Source: a virus
DNA: 64,000 nt
Direction: 5' to 3' (one strand)
IMG/VR virus record: IMGVR_UViG_3300036827_000034
Span: 1-64,000 of that record
Positions 55,404 to 62,520 of this stretch are shown piece after piece. Position numbers and translations under genes: made by a program. The notes below the pieces were generated by a model. It saw nothing but the letters and a program-made list of their open reading frames with translations. It was not told the DNA's origin and made no database searches. Positions within the stretch are counted from its first letter, which is position 1; each line of letters starts with the position of its first letter.

Positions 55404-55715
55404 ATGAGCGGAAAGACGCATAGGGATAAAAGCCCAGAAATCGAGTTCAGAAGGCATAGGAAGCGCAAGATAGCGCGCGTTGTGGCCGATGCTGGCTTAC
55501 ACGCTTATTTCACAAGTTCGCCTTGGGATGATGATGTCATGGTCATGCGGGTATTTCTCGCCATGACACGAGCGAGAAATCTGGAATTGCAGAAGCTACG
55601 GCATATGAAGCTTCGCGTTTCTGCGGCTGCTGCGGACATGGGTCACAAGTCCAAGATAGTCAGAGATTTTAGCCCAATTATGGAGTTGATTCCACATGGG
55701 ACTAGACCTAGATAG
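55404..55715 (+). CDS. Hypothetical basic protein, 103 aa
   Basis: Arg/Lys/His-rich (HRDKSPEIEFRRHRKRKIAR), then helical AAAADMGHKSKIVRDF. Suggests nucleic-acid binding, possibly a regulator behind its own promoter. No family recognised. Confidence 0.58.
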   Translation: MSGKTHRDKSPEIEFRRHRKRKIARVVADAGLHAYFTSSPWDDDVMVMRVFLAMTRARNLELQKLRHMKLRVSAAAADMGHKSKIVRDFSPIMELIPHGTRPR

Positions 55716-56010
55716 GGCCGCTTCGGACCGAAAGGCTGAGGCTGGCGCGCCCGAGACTAAAGGAATTTTTTGCGACCCGTTTTGGCGTGCCGTTCTTGAT
55801 GGCCAGCGGCTACCTGGGGAAGATGACGTACCGGACCGGATCGCAGAAGCAATAGCTATTCAGATTTCCCGGTTCACTCACTGCCATGTGCCCGTTTCCG
55901 AGTGTAAAGCGGTGGTCGCTCTAATTGCGTTGGCCGTTGCACGGGATTGTGTTCCAATTTTCGAACCTTCTTGCGCCCTTCGTAATTTACGAAAGCTAGA
56001 CATTGGATAG
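55696..56010 (+). CDS. Hypothetical protein, 104 aa
   Basis: Overlaps the upstream gene by 20 nt. GIFCDPFWRAVLDGQRLPGE, then DRIAEAIAIQISRFTHCHVP and ECKAVVALIALAVARDC. Helical. Its 3' end overlaps the opposite-strand HEPN-like gene by 137 nt. Function unknown. Confidence 0.55.
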   Translation: MGLDLDRAASDRKAEAGAPETKGIFCDPFWRAVLDGQRLPGEDDVPDRIAEAIAIQISRFTHCHVPVSECKAVVALIALAVARDCVPIFEPSCALRNLRKLDIG

Positions 56011-56446
56011 TGTGGTCAAAGTACGCGGCTTGGCGATTGAGCAATGTTTCATCCAAATAAAAGAAATCAAGATTTGTCAGGTCTGTTACAATTTCGTTGC
56101 TGTCGGCCAAATCTTCTAAAGAAACATAGCAAAGACCATCAAGCGGATTATGCCAGTGTGCGTGTGAAAACCGATTGCGGATTTTCAAACAATGGCGCAT
56201 CGCAGCAACGCCTTCATCAAATTCCGCTGCCAACCCAAGGTCAGCATATTTTTGTTTGGCCAATGCTTCAGCGACGTTGATCCTCGCCGTTTCGCCTCGA
56301 ATGCAATAGAGTGCTTTCAGCGTGGTATTGAAATCATCCCGAACCATCGCGACGCAATGCATGAGACTGATTTCAATGCTACTGTAGTCAACTAAAAGCT
56401 TTCCAACGGTTCTCATTTCGTTTGGAAAATCACGGTGTGCGGTCAT
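55874..56446 (-). CDS. HEPN-like protein, 190 aa
   Basis: All-helical: YSSIEISLMHCVAMVRDDFN, TARINVAEALAKQKYADLGL, then HCLKIRNRFSHAHWHN (about 86-100). R90-N-R-x-x-H95 fits the HEPN RNase signature (Rx4-6H); LYFxDLE-type blocks follow. HEPN proteins are RNA-cutting toxins or effectors in abortive-infection and TA systems. It runs against its neighbours and its start overlaps a divergent start, typical of a moron. The ribonuclease role is inferred. Confidence 0.6.
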   Translation of the reverse strand: MTAHRDFPNEMRTVGKLLVDYSSIEISLMHCVAMVRDDFNTTLKALYCIRGETARINVAEALAKQKYADLGLAAEFDEGVAAMRHCLKIRNRFSHAHWHNPLDGLCYVSLEDLADSNEIVTDLTNLDFFYLDETLLNRQAAYFDHTIQCLAFVNYEGRKKVRKLEHNPVQRPTQLERPPLYTRKRAHGSE

Positions 56447-56603
56447 GACAAAAGCCGATCAATATACTGAGCAAGAGGCACAACAACGCTTCAAAAAGCT
56501 CGTACACCTCGCTCTGAAATCCCCGCCCAAGCCGATCAAGAGTATGGGCAAAAAGGGCGTCCCCGCACAATCGAAGAAACGGCGCAAACGCAAAGCGGCT
56601 TAG
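56445..56603 (+). CDS. Small basic protein divergent to the HEPN-like gene, 52 aa
   Basis: The start codons of this gene and the HEPN-like gene overlap (CATG). MTKADQYTEQEAQQRFKKLV, then a Pro-rich link and a Lys/Arg tail. The N-terminal pattern (..Y.E.EA.QRF...) resembles antitoxin-like or small DNA-binding proteins. Could neutralise or regulate the HEPN-like product; weak evidence. Confidence 0.48.
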   Translation: MTKADQYTEQEAQQRFKKLVHLALKSPPKPIKSMGKKGVPAQSKKRRKRKAA

Positions 56604-56616
56604 CTGAGACAATAGA

Positions 56617-56877
56617 ATGGACCTGTCCCATCTGTCCGCTTGGCAGCGTATCAAACGAAAGATCAGCCTTTTGGGCGGCAGCTATGTGCATCCTGACGGG
56701 CACATAGAATTAGATTTTGAAGGCCCCGCTGGCATAGACCGCAATGACAGCGACGAAGTGCAGCAAGCCAAACTACAATCCCATGAGAATAGACAGGGGA
56801 TCAAAAATCTTAAGTTGCTCTACTTCGTAATAGGCGGCGTGGTTGTTTACGTGCTGATAAAATATTTTCACTGGTAA
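56617..56877 (+). CDS. Tail-anchored small membrane protein, 86 aa
   Basis: MDLSHLSAWQRIKRKISLLG, then a soluble acidic part and a C-terminal TM helix (LLYFVIGGVVVYVLIKYFHW). Lies 13 nt after the upstream stop. The Tyr/Trp-rich tail is odd. Function unknown. Confidence 0.58.
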   Translation: MDLSHLSAWQRIKRKISLLGGSYVHPDGHIELDFEGPAGIDRNDSDEVQQAKLQSHENRQGIKNLKLLYFVIGGVVVYVLIKYFHW

Positions 56878-56879
56878 CT

Positions 56880-56917
56880 TAAAAACAAATCGGCCCGGAT
56901 GGCAGTCCGAGCCGATT
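56880..56917 (-). terminator. Rho-independent terminator for the leftward operon
   Basis: AATCGGC (56888-56894) / GCCGATT (56911-56917) plus CGGA / TCCG form a strong hairpin. On the minus strand it is followed by TTTGTTTTTAA (to about 56880). It lies downstream of the 57262-56996 gene and may also stop rightward read-through. Confidence 0.72.
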
Positions 56918-56995
56918 GAAACCATCCGCAAGTGCCCTTGCGCGTCATCCTTATACGCGCGACGGAGGCGCTTGTCATCATGCAAGATTTCAAAG

Positions 56996-57262
56996 TTACT
57001 TTTTCACCAATCCCAACATCTCTTCTATCCCGCCTATCAACTTTTCAACGGCGGTCTGCAATTCGGAAGCGGTTAGATCGGATGATACGGCATCTAATCC
57101 CGGGATGGTTTGTCGTTTCAACATCTCCCTCGCCTTCTCATTCGTCTGTTTTATCAACTCAGGCGGAGTCTGGAATAGACGATGGAGCAGTACGTAAACA
57201 TTCATGACCATGTATTCGAGCGCGACTATTCGCATTTCGGCTTTCAAGGATTTCTCATCCAT
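56996..57262 (-). CDS. Helical hypothetical protein, 88 aa
   Basis: Start at 57262 with GGGGAG upstream. MRIVALEYMVMNVYVLLHRL, ELIKQTNEKAREMLKRQTIP, LIGGIEEMLGLVKK: amphipathic helices, no TM. Last gene before the terminator. Confidence 0.6.
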   Translation of the reverse strand: MDEKSLKAEMRIVALEYMVMNVYVLLHRLFQTPPELIKQTNEKAREMLKRQTIPGLDAVSSDLTASELQTAVEKLIGGIEEMLGLVKK

Positions 57263-57319
57263 GTTTGCTCCCCTAGTTTGGCTTGGCATCTACTAGGATA
57301 GCGACGGCGGGGATGGGCG

Positions 57320-57445
57320 TCAGTGTCCATCCCGGTCATCATCGAACGGCAATTCAAGCTGAACCGGCTGGAACAAGAGCGGCGATCTAAGCCGCCAGCG
57401 CCGCTGCACCCGCGCAACGAAGCGGTCGAAATCAGGCGCGACCAA
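57320..57445 (-). CDS. Small protein overlapping the transposase 3' end, 41 aa
   Basis: TTG start at 57445. MVAPDFDRFVARVQRRWRLR, then SPLLFQPVQLELPFDDDRDG. It overlaps the transposase by 14 nt in another frame. Basic helix plus acidic tail. May be an accessory of the element. Confidence 0.42.
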   Translation of the reverse strand: MVAPDFDRFVARVQRRWRLRSPLLFQPVQLELPFDDDRDGH

Positions 57446-58436
57446 CTTGATGATAGGTGAGGCGCTTGCCCTCGATGCCCTTGATCGCAAGTTTGGTGCG
57501 ATCGATGTCGCCGTAGCCGAGTGCAACGCGGTGATTGTAGCGGAAGTCGTATTCTGCCAAGTAGCGGTGCAAATGCTTTTCGTCGCAGTGCTGGTAGATG
57601 CCGCGCATTCCGCGCTTGAAGATCGAAAAGAACCCTTCCGCTGAATTGGTATGAACCTTGTCCTCGTGCGGCTTGCCATCCTTCCAGTAGAACTTGGTCC
57701 GCACGTATTCCTTGCTGGTGTGATTCACCGTCTCGTGCTCGGCGAAATGATCCTCAGCGTTCCAATAGAGCCTGCTTTCGTCAGTGTGCAGCTTGCTCTC
57801 TTTGGCGACGTTTTCGATCACGATCTTTTCGACGGTTGCCTGATCGGCAGTCGGAACGTGGAATGAGCGGACCCGACCGCCACGTTCAACCAATGACAAG
57901 ATCGCGCGCTTGTTCGCAGGGCCACCGCGCTTGCCCGGCTTGATGAACGGCCGTCCGCTGGTCGTTGTGGTACGGCGTTTCGCTTCCGCCACCTGTCCGA
58001 AATAGGTTTCGTCGGCCTCAACGATGCCACTTGATCCAGGTCCGCCCAGCGGACCCATACCGCCGTCCCGCATGGCCTCGCGGATGCGATGGCAAAGGAA
58101 CCAAGCCGTCTTGTAATCGACGTTCAGCGCGCGGTGGAGCTGGTGGGCGCTAACGCCCTTCTTGCTGCTGCACATCAGGTAGAAGGCCATCAGCCACTTG
58201 TTCAGGGCGATGTGGCTACGCTCCATCAAGGTCCCTGTCGTGACCGTGAAATCCTTGCGGCATTCTTTTTCGGCGCACCGATACCAGCCCGCCTTCTTTA
58301 GGGCATAGGCGCGGCCTATAGAGCCGCAATGGGAGCAGATCGGGCCATCCGGCCAACGCTGCCCCTCAAGCCATTTGCGGGCCAATTCGTGGTTTGAAAA
58401 GTGCGGGGCGGTGAAGGCGTTATTGTCGGTCGTCAT
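57432..58436 (-). CDS. IS1595-family transposase
   Basis: 334 aa. The zinc ribbon is CSHCGSIGRAY (about 30-40) and CAEKEC. The DDE nuclease follows: SGIVEADETYFGQ, LHTDESRLYW, then KVHTNSAEGFFSIFKRGMRG with the IS1595/ISXO2 N/E motif. All core motifs look intact. No matching terminal inverted repeats were found by eye. The gene is expressed from a phage-style promoter and sits in frame with phage operons, so it may be domesticated or an IS that lost its ends. Confidence 0.85.
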   Translation of the reverse strand: MTTDNNAFTAPHFSNHELARKWLEGQRWPDGPICSHCGSIGRAYALKKAGWYRCAEKECRKDFTVTTGTLMERSHIALNKWLMAFYLMCSSKKGVSAHQLHRALNVDYKTAWFLCHRIREAMRDGGMGPLGGPGSSGIVEADETYFGQVAEAKRRTTTTSGRPFIKPGKRGGPANKRAILSLVERGGRVRSFHVPTADQATVEKIVIENVAKESKLHTDESRLYWNAEDHFAEHETVNHTSKEYVRTKFYWKDGKPHEDKVHTNSAEGFFSIFKRGMRGIYQHCDEKHLHRYLAEYDFRYNHRVALGYGDIDRTKLAIKGIEGKRLTYHQVGRA

Positions 58437-58445
58437 GGCTGAAAT

Positions 58446-58460
58446 CCTCAATTTGTGAGG
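58446..58460 (-). promoter_or_regulatory. Hairpin covering the transposase ribosome-binding site
   Basis: Minus-strand mRNA: CCTCA-CAAAT-TGAGG, a perfect 5-bp stem. The second arm contains the GAGG Shine-Dalgarno ahead of the ATG at 58436, so the stem can hide it and keep translation low. Confidence 0.48.
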
Positions 58461-58462
58461 AA

Positions 58463-58491
58463 ATACTAGCCTTTGTAGTTTGTGGAGTCAA
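58463..58491 (-). promoter_or_regulatory. Transposase promoter with TCCACAAAC spacer
   Basis: TTGACT (58491-58486), a 17-nt spacer beginning CCACAAAC, and TAGTAT (58468-58463). A good sigma-70-like promoter whose -35/spacer segment matches that at 55334. A shared repressor is inferred. Confidence 0.6.
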
Positions 58492-58507
58492 GTCCATAAT
58501 TGGGCCG

Positions 58508-59179
58508 CTATTCGCGTTGTGAACCGGCGGCAAACGGCTCGTCCCAAATCTCGGAGAACTTTGGGCGCGAATCAGCAGGGCGGAATTTGTCAGTCTCGTT
58601 GCCCCATGTCGTCCAGCCTTCCCGTTTTTGTCTCGCGAAAAGCTCGAGATACGGTCCAGCAACTAGCCGCTCGATCCGTTCATGGATGCCGTCAGGCTTG
58701 CGGGAGTGTTCCCGGCGCGGGGCAATGATGCCTTGGCGAACGTCGGCGTTTAGGCGCTTGGGCTTGCCGCGCGTGGCAAGTAAGCAGACTTCCGAATTGG
58801 CACGGGTCCAATAACCCAAGCCCATCGTCGCTTTTGTTTCTTCCTGAAAGAACTCGACTTGAGTGGCGTCGCCCTTGATCCAAGCAAAGGCACAAGTCTT
58901 ATATTTAAAGCCCCATTTCTCTATCAGCCGAAGCGATTGTTCTAGCGTCGGCCAAACGACCCACATAAATAGGACGCAATCAGTGGCCGCTAATTCCGAT
59001 GCCGGAAGCGCAGCTAATTCGGCCTCTCTCATTGTGTTGTATTCAGGTGCGCGGGCGGATCGTGCGCCCGAAATACTATTCGCGCTAAACGCACCTTTCC
59101 AAACCTGAAAATGCCATGGAGGGTCACAGAGGATCGCCCCGAAGTGTCCTTTCGGTAGATCGTGGAATGGATCAGCCAT
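58508..59179 (-). CDS. MT-A70 family DNA N6-adenine methyltransferase
   Basis: 223 aa. DPPW at 19-22 is the catalytic motif (GAILCDPPWHFQVWKG). Other family blocks: APEYNTMREAELAALPASEL, LFMWVVWPTLEQSLRLIEKW, GLGYWTRANSEVCLLATRGK, REHSRKPDGIHERIERLVAG, YLELFARQKREGWTTWGNE. It transfers a methyl group from SAM to adenine, probably marking phage DNA against host restriction. Confidence 0.9.
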   Translation of the reverse strand: MADPFHDLPKGHFGAILCDPPWHFQVWKGAFSANSISGARSARAPEYNTMREAELAALPASELAATDCVLFMWVVWPTLEQSLRLIEKWGFKYKTCAFAWIKGDATQVEFFQEETKATMGLGYWTRANSEVCLLATRGKPKRLNADVRQGIIAPRREHSRKPDGIHERIERLVAGPYLELFARQKREGWTTWGNETDKFRPADSRPKFSEIWDEPFAAGSQRE

Positions 59180-59277
59180 CTAAGCCCCGAGCATCCGCCG
59201 CTGACGCAGCACCTTCAAGCGGCGGCACTCGCGAAGCGACTAACTAAATCCGATGTAATGGAAGCGGCGCGGAATGT

Positions 59278-59787
59278 CTATTGGGAAAATCCAAATTCCT
59301 CGATCTGCCATCCGCCCTTGGCTTTCTTCACGGCGATGAACTTGAACGGATACATTTCGGCGGCGACTTTGATCTTCACGCGCCCCTTGTCTTGCCACCA
59401 GCCCTTGCACTCGTGAAGCTCGAGGAATCCGGATTTCGGCAGCACGGCGAAATCGCAGGTATAGAACGTGTTATCCGCGAGCCTCAGTTTAATGCCCTCA
59501 AATTTGTGCCAAAGCACCTCGCCCGCCGCCCGTAATTCCCACAGATATTTGTCGTAGGAACTTTCGAGGCCGTTCATCTTACCTGTGGGCAACCGCCCGA
59601 GCGCGTAATAGCGGGACTTGGCAGTGGTCGCGGGAATCGAACCCACTGTTCGGCCTCGGCGCGATTCGTCCGATTCGTCTCGCGTTGTCTCCGGCTTTGC
59701 GTCCAGCACCACTGTAGATGGTCGAAGGGCGCCGAACCTGCGGCGCCCCTGATAGTCCTGTAGCTGCTTCTCAGACCAACGCGCCAT
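59278..59787 (-). CDS. DUF1064-type PD-(D/E)XK nuclease
   Basis: 169 aa. From about 70: MNGLESSYDKYLWELRAAGE, VLWHKFEGIKLRLADNTFYT, CDFAVLPKSGFLELHECKGW, KIKVAAEMYPFKFIAVKK. The E...D(F)...ExK pattern is the nuclease active site. DUF1064 proteins are small phage endodeoxyribonucleases, perhaps acting on branched DNA. An ATG at the start of this domain is an alternative to the long, Arg-rich N-terminus. Confidence 0.75.
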   Translation of the reverse strand: MARWSEKQLQDYQGRRRFGALRPSTVVLDAKPETTRDESDESRRGRTVGSIPATTAKSRYYALGRLPTGKMNGLESSYDKYLWELRAAGEVLWHKFEGIKLRLADNTFYTCDFAVLPKSGFLELHECKGWWQDKGRVKIKVAAEMYPFKFIAVKKAKGGWQIEEFGFSQ

Positions 59788-60272
59788 TAGGCCGCAGCGG
59801 GCTTCAGCCGCGTCACGTTGCCTTCGGAAGCCTCGGGGGCAGGGTCGGTGCCTTCGTCCTCGTTTTCCGCATCAGCGGGCTTCTCTGGGCTTTCCAAGGG
59901 AAGCTTGCCGACCGAATCGGCGCGGTCGTTCAAACCGCTGAAATCGAGGTAAAGCTCCAAATCCTCCAAGAAAATCAATAGCTTCTCAGCTTCGAGTTTG
60001 TCCAACCGACGAATCAGGGCGAAAACGCCCTTGTTCAGATGGTTGTGCTCGACCGCATAGGCGATCTTCTCGCGCATCGAACCATTGGACGAATCGGCCT
60101 CGGCCTTGAAGCTGGCGCAGGACTTCATCAGGCTCTTGAGGCTGGCCTGCGATATGGCCTTGCGGGCTTGGCCGGCAGGACCGACCTCAGCAGCAGGCTC
60201 TTTCGGTGGTTTTACAGCCTTGGCCTTGGCGGCTGGCTTTGTCTTGTTTTTGGAGCCTTTCGGTCGTGCCAT
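59787..60272 (-). CDS. Hypothetical basic/acidic protein, 161 aa
   Basis: AAGGAGG 6 nt before the ATG at 60272. The N-terminus is Lys/Pro-rich (MARPKGSKNKTKPAAKAKAV), then a helical core (NGSMREKIAYAVEHNHLNKG, ALIRRLDKLEAEKLLIFLED) and an acidic tail. It resembles DNA-binding chromatin-like phage proteins in layout. Unknown. Confidence 0.62.
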   Translation of the reverse strand: MARPKGSKNKTKPAAKAKAVKPPKEPAAEVGPAGQARKAISQASLKSLMKSCASFKAEADSSNGSMREKIAYAVEHNHLNKGVFALIRRLDKLEAEKLLIFLEDLELYLDFSGLNDRADSVGKLPLESPEKPADAENEDEGTDPAPEASEGNVTRLKPAAA

Positions 60273-60492
60273 ATTCAACCTCCTTGGTTGTGAGAAGCGC
60301 CCGCAATCCCTCGATTGAAGGCGCGGGCCGGAACCTGAATTTCCAGAACCCGCAGTATCGCCCGCCTACCGCGCAAATGGCAAGGAAATCGCCGCGAATA
60401 TCGGTGATTCGATAACAGGCACCTTGCGTCAGCAAGCCATCGCTTTCGCGGGCGTCGATGCAGAGGACGGGCTCGCCGATGCGGAACATCAT
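60187..60492 (-). CDS. Hypothetical protein, 101 aa
   Basis: FRIGEPVLCIDARESDGLLT, GACYRITDIRGDFLAICAVG, YCGFWKFRFRPAP: a compact beta-barrel-like domain common in phage small proteins. Its C-terminal 28 residues overlap the next gene. The ATG is in an ATGA overlap with the Cro-like gene stop. Confidence 0.65.
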   Translation of the reverse strand: MMFRIGEPVLCIDARESDGLLTQGACYRITDIRGDFLAICAVGGRYCGFWKFRFRPAPSIEGLRALLTTKEVEYGTTERLQKQDKASRQGQGCKTTERACC

Positions 60493-60731
60493 TGCGGCTC
60501 GCTAATCTCGGGGAACGCCACGCCTTCCGGCCATGCGGCCCTGAAATTGGCTATCACCCGGTCATAAACACCGACTGAAAAGCCCTTCGGCTTGCGCCCG
60601 ACCAGATCGGGGAAAAACCTCGAATCCCCCGCTATCTTGTTTGAAATGGTGGTGAGCTTAAACCCTGTGGCCTTGGCGTAGGCGCGGGCCAGGATCAGGA
60701 GGTTGCTGCGGAATAGTGGTTCATATTTCAT
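60489..60731 (-). CDS. Cro-like small HTH protein, 80 aa
   Basis: LLILARAYAKATGFKLTTIS, then NKIAGDSRFFPDLVGRKPKG and YDRVIANFRAAWPEGVAFPE. This matches small HTH proteins of rhizobial prophages (helix, recognition helix around KLTTISNKIAG, closing helix). First gene on its side of the divergent promoter pair, so a Cro/CI-type switch is likely. Confidence 0.68.
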   Translation of the reverse strand: MKYEPLFRSNLLILARAYAKATGFKLTTISNKIAGDSRFFPDLVGRKPKGFSVGVYDRVIANFRAAWPEGVAFPEISEPQ

Positions 60732-60737
60732 GGAACC

Positions 60738-60766
60738 GCTATATCTTGGGAAATCCGACTATTCAA
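60738..60766 (-). promoter_or_regulatory. Promoter of the Cro-like gene, probably leaderless
   Basis: Minus strand: TTGAAT (60766-60761), 17-nt spacer, TATAGC (60743-60738). The ATG at 60731 lies 6 nt after the -10, so transcription would begin at or next to the start codon. Confidence 0.5.
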
Positions 60767-60786
60767 CAGTTTCGTGAAGAATGTTG

Positions 60787-60815
60787 TTGACACTCTAATG
60801 GGACTTCCCCATTAT
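60787..60815 (+). promoter_or_regulatory. Promoter of the rightward recombination operon
   Basis: TTGACA (60787-60792), exactly 17 nt, CATTAT (60810-60815): the best sigma-70 match seen. It drives the genes from 60854 and is back-to-back with the Cro-like gene's promoter (22 nt between the -35 boxes). Confidence 0.7.
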
Positions 60816-60853
60816 CCGTGTGCCGCTCAATTCCGAGCCGACTGGAGGTCGAA

Positions 60854-61111
60854 ATGGCAGTAACCCAATCCAAATACCCAATCGGTGGCCCACGCGAACC
60901 AGTTTACGCCCTCATGCGTAAGCTTGGCTTTTCGGAGTCGCATTGGTCGGACAAGTTTTGGAGCAGTGCTGACGGGATCATGGTGTCGATCTATGGCGCC
61001 GGATCAATGGCGCGGATTGTGCTCAATGGTAAGGCTGTAGGCGAATGCGCTCTGGATGATCTTGCCGCGCGCATCGACGCGCTGCGCCATATCGAGAGGC
61101 CAGCCCAATGA
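60854..61111 (+). CDS. Hypothetical protein, 85 aa
   Basis: GGAGG 5 nt before the ATG at 60854. YALMRKLGFSESHWSDKFWS, SADGIMVSIYGAGSMARIVL, then a helical end. First gene of the recombination operon. No family recognised. Confidence 0.62.
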   Translation: MAVTQSKYPIGGPREPVYALMRKLGFSESHWSDKFWSSADGIMVSIYGAGSMARIVLNGKAVGECALDDLAARIDALRHIERPAQ

Positions 61112-61317
61112 CCTTCATCTATCTCCACGACGCCAATTCCCACGCCGTTCTGGCAAGCACCGCATTCGATCCGCTCGTTAACCGGATGCCTTGGATTACT
61201 CAAGTCATGTGCGGCTACCACGAATGCGAACCCGATGCTGTCGGCTACATCGAAACCGATGACGGAGAGTTCGTCACGGTGAAGGGCGCGCGCGCGGCTT
61301 ATGTGGCGAGGAACTAG
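61108..61317 (+). CDS. Hypothetical protein, 69 aa
   Basis: Beta-rich with an unusual Cys/His block: ITQVMCGYHECEPDAVGYIE. ATGA overlap upstream. Function unknown. Confidence 0.58.
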   Translation: MTFIYLHDANSHAVLASTAFDPLVNRMPWITQVMCGYHECEPDAVGYIETDDGEFVTVKGARAAYVARN

Positions 61318-61319
61318 CC

Positions 61320-61577
61320 GTGGCTAAAACACCGAAGGTGACGGACGCAGAGGTTATTGCCTGTTTCAAGTCTGCCGAAGTTCTGCTGAGTGAAATGCAA
61401 GACTTCGGCCACAGGCTGCAAATGGGCCACTATGAGCGGATGGAGCATCCGGTCGAATACGCCCGCGCATTTGCCTTACTAGCCGAGGCCGCAGCGGCGA
61501 TGGCATGTCGGCTGCTGATGGCCGCTGAAATGCAGAAGCAACGCGATGAACTGGATCGCTTGCGGCGGGAGGCTTGA
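61320..61577 (+). CDS. Helical hypothetical protein, 85 aa
   Basis: GTG start 2 nt after the upstream stop. EVIACFKSAEVLLSEMQDFG, then YARAFALLAEAAAAMACRLL and KQRDELDRLRREA. Two long amphipathic helices. Unknown. Confidence 0.58.
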   Translation: MAKTPKVTDAEVIACFKSAEVLLSEMQDFGHRLQMGHYERMEHPVEYARAFALLAEAAAAMACRLLMAAEMQKQRDELDRLRREA

Positions 61578-61868
61578 ATGGCAGACCAGCACTCTCCCGA
61601 TTGGACGGTTGAGAAACATGGCGATTTTTGGCTTGTCTCCCACCCTGCCAAACCAGCAAATTTTCTTGTTCGTAAAACAAAATCCTCTGCGATCAAGGCT
61701 CGCAACGAAGCCAATGCTCACGCGCGCAAATTGCGTTTAGAGGCCGCCGCGCCTGCCATGCTCGCTGCTCTGCAATTCGTCCGCAATGCGAACGGCGATA
61801 ACAAGCATTTTCCTTGCGACTGCATGACCAAGATCAACGAGGCAATCGCCAAGGCCACGGGCGCATGA
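61578..61868 (+). CDS. Hypothetical protein, 96 aa
   Basis: DWTVEKHGDFWLVSHPAKPA, then NAHARKLRLEAAAPAMLAAL and CDCMTKINEAIAKATG. The AAAPxMLxAL helix recurs in small phage proteins (see also 49604-49870). Starts directly after the upstream stop. Confidence 0.6.
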   Translation: MADQHSPDWTVEKHGDFWLVSHPAKPANFLVRKTKSSAIKARNEANAHARKLRLEAAAPAMLAALQFVRNANGDNKHFPCDCMTKINEAIAKATGA

Positions 61869-62095
61869 CCATCCTGCTCCACTACTGCCCCATCTGCACG
61901 CGGCCATTCGCCACCGATGCCGACATGAAAAAGCATCAACGCGACAGCCACAACAAACTATCCCGTATCCTCGCCAGAGAACGCGCCAAGGATCGCGGAC
62001 CGATCCAGTGCGGGCATCAAGGATGCGAGGCAAGTTTCGGAAATGAACGTGATCGCGATCAGCATCGCAGGGACAAACACAGGCTGATGCCATGA
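61865..62095 (+). CDS. Double C2H2 zinc-finger protein, 76 aa
   Basis: Start at 61865 in an ATGA overlap. Finger 1: CPICTRPFATDADMKKHQRD then SH (C-x2-C-x12-H-x4-H). Finger 2: CGHQGCEASFGNERDRDQHR then RDKH (C-x4-C-x12-H-x4-H). Linker rich in Arg/Lys. Classic DNA-binding C2H2 fingers are rare in phages; likely a small DNA-binding regulator. Confidence 0.72.
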   Translation: MTILLHYCPICTRPFATDADMKKHQRDSHNKLSRILARERAKDRGPIQCGHQGCEASFGNERDRDQHRRDKHRLMP

Positions 62096-62520
62096 CGGAC
62101 ATCGTTGAACAAGTCGCCACCGAGATTGCGGACATTCCCGGCGATCCTTCATCATTAGAAATCGCGCGGATCGCAATCGAAGCTTATCAACGCGCGATTT
62201 GGGAACCGACAATGAAAATGGTTCCTGAATTGCGTCGTTATCGCGCAAGCCAAATCACTTCACAGATCATGCACATTCTTGGGAAATATATATGTGCCCA
62301 TGCAGATCGTAATTTACATCGCGATGCAAGTCGCGATCTCATGGAAACCTTCTATGAAAGTGGGGCTGAACTAATCCCTGATGCTGATCGCGCGGCGGTG
62401 GGCCTCACGCCGCGCGGCCCTTACGGGCTGACAGCGCAAGAACTCGCAATCCTTGAGAACAGACGCATCGAAATAATGCTTCGACCTCTACCCATGATGA
62501 TTCCAATAGGTGACAAATGA
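62092..62520 (+). CDS. Hypothetical protein, 142 aa
   Basis: Mostly helical: VEQVATEIADIPGDPSSLEI, RAIWEPTMKMVPELRRYRAS, HADRNLHRDASRDLMETFYE. ATGA overlaps at both ends. No motif recognised; precedes the ERF gene. Confidence 0.6.
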   Translation: MTDIVEQVATEIADIPGDPSSLEIARIAIEAYQRAIWEPTMKMVPELRRYRASQITSQIMHILGKYICAHADRNLHRDASRDLMETFYESGAELIPDADRAAVGLTPRGPYGLTAQELAILENRRIEIMLRPLPMMIPIGDK

